Shown here piece after piece: positions 25,237-30,141 of a DNA stretch of 30,141 nucleotides (positions within the stretch are counted from its first letter, which is position 1; each line of letters begins with the position of its first letter). The DNA comes from a virus. The notes under the pieces were generated by a model. The model searched no databases. It worked only from the letters and a program-made list of their open reading frames with translations, and had not been told where the DNA came from. The stretch lies in the IMG/VR virus record IMGVR_UViG_3300006163_000012, positions 1 to 30,141 of that record; one strand, 5' to 3'. Both the position numbers and the translations under genes were made by a program.

Positions 25237-26447
25237 ACACATACCAAGAGACGATAGATCATCAGTTGAAGATGCTCGATCTGGAGCCTCATCAGGAGAA
25301 GGCTTTGAGCGAGTTGGCCAACGGTAAGATATTGTGGGGTGGCGTAGGAAGCGGTAAGTCTCGAGTTGCTGTAGCCTACTATATTCAACATCTCCATGAT
25401 ATTGATATCTACGTAATAACTACTGCGAAGAAACGAGATTCCCTCGATTGGAACAAGGAGTTCGCACGAGCAGCCATCGGTATGCATGCAGATGCTACCA
25501 CACGCGGGATCCTGACTGTCGACAGCTGGAACAACATCGACAAGTACAAGGACGTAGAGGATGCTTTCTTCATATTCGACGAGCAAAGGCTGGTAGGTAG
25601 TGGCAAATGGGTGCGGTCATTTCTCCAGATCGCGGAGAACAACCATTGGATTCTGCTCAGCGCGACTCCTGGCGACACGTGGATGGACTATATTCCCGTG
25701 TTCATCGCAAACGACTTCTACAAGAACCGTACGCAGTTCAAGCGTGAGCATGTGGTGTATGCACCGTTCTCCAAGTTCCCCAAGGTCGATCGATATTTAG
25801 CTACTGATCGTCTGAACAAGCTGAAGAATCGGATACTGGTTCACATGCCGTACCCGAAACTGACGGTGAGACACTCTTTCACCAGGCATGTCGAATACAA
25901 CGAAGAACTTGTGCAAAGCGTGGTCAAGAACCGCTGGCATATTTACCAGAACCGGCCGATCAGGGACATCACGGAGCTGTTCTTTGTTCTGAGACGAATC
26001 ATCAACAGCGATCCCAGCCGCGTCCGTACAGTTCTGGAACTGCTCGAGGAGCATCCGAAACAGGTCATATTCTACAACTTCGACTACGAGCTCGAGCTGT
26101 TGCGGAATCTCGGTAAAGATGTCGAAATAGCGGAATGGAACGGTCACAAGCACGAGGATATTCCCAGCAGTGGCGACAGCTGGCTGTATCTGGTACAATA
26201 CGTCGCTGGATCCGAAAGCTGGAACTGCACAGAGACCGATACGATCCTTTTTTACTCCCTGACATATTCGTACAAGAACTGGGAACAGGCGCATGGACGG
26301 ATCGACAGAATGGACACTCCGTTCACAGATCTGTACTACTACGTTCTAAGGAGTAAGAGCGTGATCGACAGGGCAATCTGGAGAAGTTTGAGCGCAAAAA
26401 AGAACTTCAACGCCGCTAATTTCCCGCTCGAGATGCTCAAAAACTGA
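25233..26447 (+). CDS. SF2 (SNF2-like) helicase/ATPase
   Basis: GTG 25233; 404 residues. Helicase motifs: a Q-motif-like HQEKAL (20-25), Walker A GGVGSGKS (36-43), Walker B FDEQ (115-118), motif III SATP (143-146) and motif [10 protein letters not shown] (353-360). DEQ in place of DEAD or DEAH and the QAHGRIDR ending place it with SNF2-like phage helicases, which remodel or unwind DNA during replication or repair. It is compact for this class but both RecA-like lobes seem present. The stop at 26447 directly precedes the AT-rich repeat region. Confidence 0.88.
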   Translation: MNTYQETIDHQLKMLDLEPHQEKALSELANGKILWGGVGSGKSRVAVAYYIQHLHDIDIYVITTAKKRDSLDWNKEFARAAIGMHADATTRGILTVDSWNNIDKYKDVEDAFFIFDEQRLVGSGKWVRSFLQIAENNHWILLSATPGDTWMDYIPVFIANDFYKNRTQFKREHVVYAPFSKFPKVDRYLATDRLNKLKNRILVHMPYPKLTVRHSFTRHVEYNEELVQSVVKNRWHIYQNRPIRDITELFFVLRRIINSDPSRVRTVLELLEEHPKQVIFYNFDYELELLRNLGKDVEIAEWNGHKHEDIPSSGDSWLYLVQYVAGSESWNCTETDTILFYSLTYSYKNWEQAHGRIDRMDTPFTDLYYYVLRSKSVIDRAIWRSLSAKKNFNAANFPLEMLKN

Positions 26448-26452
26448 CCAAG

Positions 26453-26877
26453 AAAAATCTTGGCAAAAATCTTGGCAAATGGGATAATAACTTAAAAGGG
26501 GTCAAAATGAGGGTCAAAACGGGGTCGAAAAAGTGTCAAAACGTGATTTTTTTGGGCGATTTCGACCATGAATTTTTTAGTCATTTTTAGGCCCTTTTTA
26601 GTTATTAGTCAATTTGCCAAGATTTTTCTTTGGCAAAATTTAGAAGGGTAATATCTAAGATAACTAAATTTTTTTTTCTCATTTTCCCTGCAAATCGATA
26701 CTTTTTCAAAATGTTGTCTACGTAGACAACTTAGAGATTTCGTTGCCAAGATTTTTTCCAAAAAGTTTTTTATATTGTGCTAATTCCTTACTGTACGCGT
26801 AACTTGTTTACAAAATAGACAACATTAGATATTAGTCGTTTCATATGAAAAAGTTTTTGGCCAAAAATCTTGGCAAA
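26453..26877. repeat. Iteron-like 15-bp repeats in an AT-rich gene-free region
   Basis: AAAAATCTTGGCAAA occurs at 26453-26467, 26465-26479 (overlapping, 12-bp period) and 26863-26877. It occurs on the other strand at 26613-26627, with a near copy at 26743-26756. Two more AT-rich half-copies (for example TTTGGCAAA at 26629) make inverted pairs. The whole gap 26448-26964 is AT-rich, with T-runs and an 18-bp palindrome, and holds no gene on either strand. This fits a replication origin, partition or repressor-binding site; which one cannot be told here. Confidence 0.85.
26713..26730. repeat. Perfect 18-bp palindrome
   Basis: GTTGTCTACGTAGACAAC is its own reverse complement. Half-sites TAGACAAC (26816-26823) and CAGACAAC (26888-26895) follow, so a dimeric DNA-binding protein could recognise them. 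Confidence 0.88.
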
Positions 26878-26964
26878 GTTTTCTAATCAGACAACACGTG
26901 CTTTTCACCCATCTTCCGCAAGGCCGCGCGCTTTTCCCAAGGGCTCTTTAAAGTTTGGAGAAAT

Positions 26965-27483
26965 ATGGAACAGATGACCCTTTTTGAGAATGAAGAGTGG
27001 AGAGTCATAGAGCAATTTCCTGATTACAGTGTCAGCAATCGTGGGAGGATTCGTTCTGACAAATTCGATAGGATCATGGTACTTTCTGAAAATCAGTTTG
27101 GGGTAGTGCAGGTAGGTCTTATGCGAGATGGTCAACAAAAACACCGATCTGTGCCACTTTTGGTCGCCAAAGCCTTTCTAGTGCCTTCTGAGCCTTCATT
27201 TGACACACCCATTAACCTAGACGGGGATAGGCATAACAACGCCTTAGAGAACCTTACATGGCGTCCTAGGTGGTTTGCTGTTCGATATAACCAACAGTTC
27301 CGATACCCTCGTCAATACACAATCGAGGAGCCGATTATCGATCTCAAGACCGGTTATATCAGCGAGAACTCGTTTGAGTGCGCCAAGAGATACGGTTTAC
27401 TCGAGGAAGATCTCGTAAATGCCATTTTCAATCGAACCTATGTTTGGCCTACTTATCAAGAGTTTGGTATATATGAGGAGTAG
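26965..27483 (+). CDS. NUMOD4/HNH-type protein, catalytic His apparently missing
   Basis: ATG 26965 with TTTGGAG upstream; 172 residues. NUMOD4-like start (EEWRVIEQFPDYSVSNRGRI), then VPLLVAKAFL, and an HNH-like segment TPINLDGDRHNNALENLTWR. In active HNH_3 proteins the first His sits in VNHxDG; here the residues are INLDG. A C-terminal NUMOD1-like part (PIIDLKTGYISENSFECAKR) would add DNA binding. I recall many phage relatives with the same INLDGDR, so the change belongs to the subfamily. It may bind DNA without cutting it. Confidence 0.82.
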   Translation: MEQMTLFENEEWRVIEQFPDYSVSNRGRIRSDKFDRIMVLSENQFGVVQVGLMRDGQQKHRSVPLLVAKAFLVPSEPSFDTPINLDGDRHNNALENLTWRPRWFAVRYNQQFRYPRQYTIEEPIIDLKTGYISENSFECAKRYGLLEEDLVNAIFNRTYVWPTYQEFGIYEE

Positions 27484-27630
27484 GTAAATCTCGCGAAATT
27501 TAGATAAAAGGGGTGAAAAAACAAATTAGTTATTAGTTAGTTCTACAATCGTGGATTATAACAGAAGGAATAGAATGTGCATCTCTTATTTTTTTGCATT
27601 TATTGATTCGCAAGTGGTGAGAGGAGGATC
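27484..27630 (+). promoter_or_regulatory. Leader region of the tail-fibre genes
   Basis: An AT-rich 147-bp gap. A promoter-like TATAAC at 27557-27562 is followed by AGAAGGAA and a small ORF (ATG 27575, 30 codons, MCISYFFAFIDSQVV). GAGGAGG precedes the 27631 start. The TCGCAG box is absent. Treated as a regulatory region; the small ORF may be a leader peptide but is unproven. Confidence 0.5.
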
Positions 27631-28011
27631 ATGGCAAACCAAATCAATCTCCAGCCGCAAGTTTTGAACCTTTCTTTGTATGCTGGAGATGGGGTTGAGT
27701 TCAGATTAGTGTGCAAAGATGGCAGCGGTGATCCTATCGACATCACTGGCACAGTAACTGCACAAATTCGGTTGGATCGTTTAGAAGCGACTGACCCAAT
27801 AGTTGAGTTTACAGTTGGTATGGTAGACTCTTATCAAGGAATTGTGGTACTTTCATTGACTGAGGATCAGACCAGAGCTTTGGTAACTGATCCATCGGCA
27901 AAGGCTGGTAAGTTTTTAGGAGTATGGGATATTCAATGGTCACCGGCTAATACACCACCACGAACGTTGTGTCAAGGAACTGTCGAGTGTGTTGCCGATG
28001 TTACTAGATGA
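27631..28011 (+). CDS. Tail-associated protein with Ig-like/BppU-like fold
   Basis: ATG 27631 with GAGGAGG. The 126-residue product (QVLNLSLYAGDGVEFRLVCK, DITGTVTAQIRLDRL, GIVVLSLTEDQTRALV, GVWDIQWSPANTPP) is all-beta, like the N-terminal domain of baseplate upper proteins that attach fibres to the tail tip. It is followed immediately by the collagen-repeat protein. Base composition looks lower in G+C than the early genes. Confidence 0.75.
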   Translation: MANQINLQPQVLNLSLYAGDGVEFRLVCKDGSGDPIDITGTVTAQIRLDRLEATDPIVEFTVGMVDSYQGIVVLSLTEDQTRALVTDPSAKAGKFLGVWDIQWSPANTPPRTLCQGTVECVADVTR

Positions 28012-29077
28012 AGTACTCATAATAGTTGAAACAAAAGAAACTGACGTCTTTGTTCAGGATATATCAGATGTAAATTTATCTGTTAAATCCGTTACAGATG
28101 TTGATGTCATAGTTTCGAATGAGTTAGATATTGGAAATGTGATTGTTGAGGTAGCTGAAGCTCAGATCAAGCTCGAGAAACTAGACGACATTGATATTTC
28201 AGTTTACCAAGCTCCAGATATCATCATCTTGACTGCGGCTAATGTAGGTGCACAAGGAGATCAAGGTCCGCCTGGAGAAACAGGAGCAACTGGACCCCCA
28301 GGTCCACAAGGTCCAGCAGGAGCATCTCTTGCTTCATATCCGTATCGATGGAAGACAGCTACCGATGCTAGTGATCCTACTCATGGTTTCATGAAGATGA
28401 ATGGACCAGTTCTGACAGCAACTCAACTGTATGTGTCTAAATATGACCAGCAAGGTCAGGCTATTCTTGGAATTGGTCTTATGAAATCTGGGGATGATCT
28501 GTATGTATACGAAGCTAGTCAATTGGATACTTGGAATCGGTATACAGTTTCCACAAAAGTAGATAATGGTGAATGGCTTACTATTGGAATTTCTTACGAT
28601 GACTCTGGAGCATTACCATTAACTCCTAGTCAAAATCAAGATATGCAACTTGTTATTCCAATGCGTGGTACACCTGGACCACCGGGTCCAACAGGTCCTC
28701 CAGGCCCATCTGGTCCTGCTGGTCCAACGGGTCCTCCCGGTCCTGCATCAACTGTTCCAGGTCCTCCCGGTCCTGTGGGACCTGCCGGTAGTGTGGATGT
28801 ATACGAGCAGCCCAATACTCCAACTGAGCCGACTGAAATTGGATCTCTTTGGATTGACACCGATGCTTCTCCGCCAGGTGTTTCACCTACATTTATATTT
28901 ACACAAAGTTCACCTTCCGCTACTTGGATAATTGTTCATAATTTGAATAAGTGGCCATCGGTAACAGTTGTCGATTCTGGAAATAGCGTCATTATCCCTA
29001 GTATTCATTATGATAGTGTAAATCAAATTACGGCAACATTTGGTTCCGCGACTTCTGGGAAGGGTTACCTTAACTGA
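27995..29077 (+). CDS. Collagen-repeat tail fibre protein
   Basis: I start it at ATG 27995, inside the previous gene; a TTG six bases upstream is the alternative. A 360-residue protein with an N-terminal beta-rich region ([20 protein letters not shown]), a first collagen-like stretch from about residue 90 ([19 protein letters not shown]), a receptor-binding-like middle domain (about 115-225), and a second collagen stretch ([20 protein letters not shown]). A C-terminal beta domain follows. Gly-X-Y repeats form triple-helical spacers in phage fibres. It is a probable receptor-binding protein. Confidence 0.83.
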   Translation, partial: PMLLDEVLIIVETKETDVFVQDISDVNLSVKSVTDVDVIVSNELDIGNVIVEVAEAQIKLEKLDDIDISVYQAPDIIILTAANVGAQGDQGPPGETGATGPPGPQGPAGASLASYPYRWKTATDASDPTHGFMKMNGPVLTATQLYVSKYDQQGQAILGIGLMKSGDDLYVYEASQLDTWNRYTVSTKVDNGEWLTIGISYDDSGALPLTPSQNQDMQLVIPMRGTPGPPGPTGPPGPSGPAGPTGPPGPASTVPGPPGPVGPAGSVDVYEQPNTPTEPTEIGSLWIDTDASPPGVSPTFIFTQSSPSATWIIVHNLNKWPSVTVVDSGNSVIIPSIHYDSVNQITATFGSATSGKGYLN

Positions 29078-30141
29078 TGCCAACTCTTGGTAACGCACTC
29101 GACTTTTCCAAGTATGAGGCGCGAAACATTAGAGCGCATCAGCTTGGTGCTGCACCTTCATCGCCTGTAACCGGGCAGTTATATTACAACAACGTTGACA
29201 ATACGCTCTATTGGTGGGATGGAACTACTTGGCAGTCAGCCAAAGGTGGCGTGAGCTCTATTCCAGATGCGTCAACAACCACCAAAGGTATCATTCAGCT
29301 TGCGGGTGATCTTACAGGTACTGCCACAAATCCTCAGATTGCCACCGGTGTGATTACGGATGCCGATGTCAACGCTGCGAACAAAGATGGTCTTACCACT
29401 ATTCCATCTTTACGCACTCTGAGTTTTCAGCCACAAGCTGCTATGCCGGGTAATGCTCGTCTCGATCAGATTGCGCAACCAACAGTTTCAGTAGGATTTG
29501 GTAGCCAGAAAATTGTCAATCTTGGTACTCCTACCGCTGCCTCGGATGCTGCAACCAAAGGTTATGTAGATGGGTACGTTCAAGGTCTAGATTCTCATGC
29601 ATCAGTCAAAGCTGCTTCCACTGTGAATTTGACTCTTTCGGGTACACAAACCGTTGATGGAATTGCGCTTATTGCTGGTGATCGAGTTCTAGTCAAGGAT
29701 CAGACTACTCAAGCTCAGAATGGTATTTACTCTGTATCCGCAACAGCTTGGTCTCGTGTCACCGACATGGACACTTGGGCAGAAGTTCCAAACGCATATG
29801 TTTGGGTTGAGCAAGGAACGGTTCAAGCAGATACAGGCTGGGTGGTAACGTCGGATCAAGGTGGTACTCTTGAATCCACGGCTATTACTTGGGTCCAGTT
29901 TTCAGGAGCTGGTCAGATCATTGCCGGAGCTGGTCTAACAAAAACTGGTAATACTCTGGATGTAGGCGGAACCACTAATCGTATTACTGTAGGAGCTGAT
30001 ACTATTGATATCGCCGCTACTTATATTGGTCAAGCTAGTATCTCAACTCTTGGTACTATTACTTCTGGCGTTTGGAATGGTACTCCCGTTCCTGTTACCT
30101 ACGGTGGTACTGGACAGGCTACGGCGAAAGCTGGTCGTGAA
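29077..30141 (+). CDS. Tail fibre/minor tail protein, 3' end outside window
   Basis: ATG 29077 overlaps the previous stop (TGATG), and the frame stays open for 355 codons to the window edge. The N-terminus [20 protein letters not shown], then GQLYYNNVDNTLYWWDG, GIIQLAGDLTGTATNPQIAT, AATKGYVDGYVQGLDSH, VKDQTTQAQNGIYSV and YGGTGQA match the modular N-terminal and shaft repeats of long phage tail fibres. It would continue with a host-binding tip beyond the window. Confidence 0.88.
   Translation, partial: MPTLGNALDFSKYEARNIRAHQLGAAPSSPVTGQLYYNNVDNTLYWWDGTTWQSAKGGVSSIPDASTTTKGIIQLAGDLTGTATNPQIATGVITDADVNAANKDGLTTIPSLRTLSFQPQAAMPGNARLDQIAQPTVSVGFGSQKIVNLGTPTAASDAATKGYVDGYVQGLDSHASVKAASTVNLTLSGTQTVDGIALIAGDRVLVKDQTTQAQNGIYSVSATAWSRVTDMDTWAEVPNAYVWVEQGTVQADTGWVVTSDQGGTLESTAITWVQFSGAGQIIAGAGLTKTGNTLDVGGTTNRITVGADTIDIAATYIGQASISTLGTITSGVWNGTPVPVTYGGTGQATAKAGRE

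Noticed and set aside
26453-26877. CRISPR array
   Set aside because: Repeats are in both orientations and irregularly spaced, some overlapping, with no spacer pattern or cas genes.
1-30141. Integrase, excisionase or transposase
   Set aside because: No gene in the window shows such motifs; lifestyle cannot be judged from this piece alone.

Overview
The window is a piece of a tailed-phage (siphovirus-type) genome. Every supported gene is on the + strand and packing is dense, with ATGA-type overlaps and strong AAGGAG-like ribosome binding sites. The host is probably an actinobacterium: the second tail-tip protein looks like the Gp37-like family first named in a Rhodococcus phage, the lysin has a resuscitation-promoting-factor-like transglycosylase domain, and GTG and TTG starts are common. 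This host call is inference; base composition looks close to balanced, lower than most actinobacterial chromosomes.

Layout. 1-4876: end of the tape measure gene, a Dit-like distal tail protein and a Gp37-like tail protein. 4886-7238: small genes, most of them standalone cassettes (own promoter, ribosome binding site, 34-93 codon ORF, own terminator), with promoter-driven non-coding units between them. 7239-9228: several strongly structured RNA elements interleaved with four genes. Two of these elements (7372-7516 and 9051-9212) share a conserved core and show compensatory base changes. 9229-10723: a run of small proteins (zinc ribbons, a helix-turn-helix protein, single-helix membrane peptides). 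10734-16145: two paralogous membrane proteins and conserved phage proteins of unknown role. 16173-20411: replication core, a 1249-residue protein with SF3 helicase, primase-like (AEP) and family B polymerase parts in one chain, followed by a probable ssDNA-binding protein. 20408-25236: small accessory genes, a structured 300-nt non-coding stretch, a secreted lysin and a large DNA hairpin. 25233-26447: SF2 helicase. 26448-26964: AT-rich region with five copies of a 15-bp repeat and an 18-bp palindrome, a candidate origin or partition site. 26965-30141: HNH/NUMOD-type protein, then tail or receptor-binding genes including a collagen-repeat protein; the last gene runs off the window.

The most unusual part is the array of about 13 near-identical promoters with an atypical upstream box (TCGCAG, exactly 13 bp before TATAAT) spread over 5.1-12.6 kb. 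About eight drive tiny proteins. Five are followed at once by hairpins or structured RNAs whose 5' strand begins at the end of the -10 box. I found no tRNA gene, integrase, transposase or CRISPR array.
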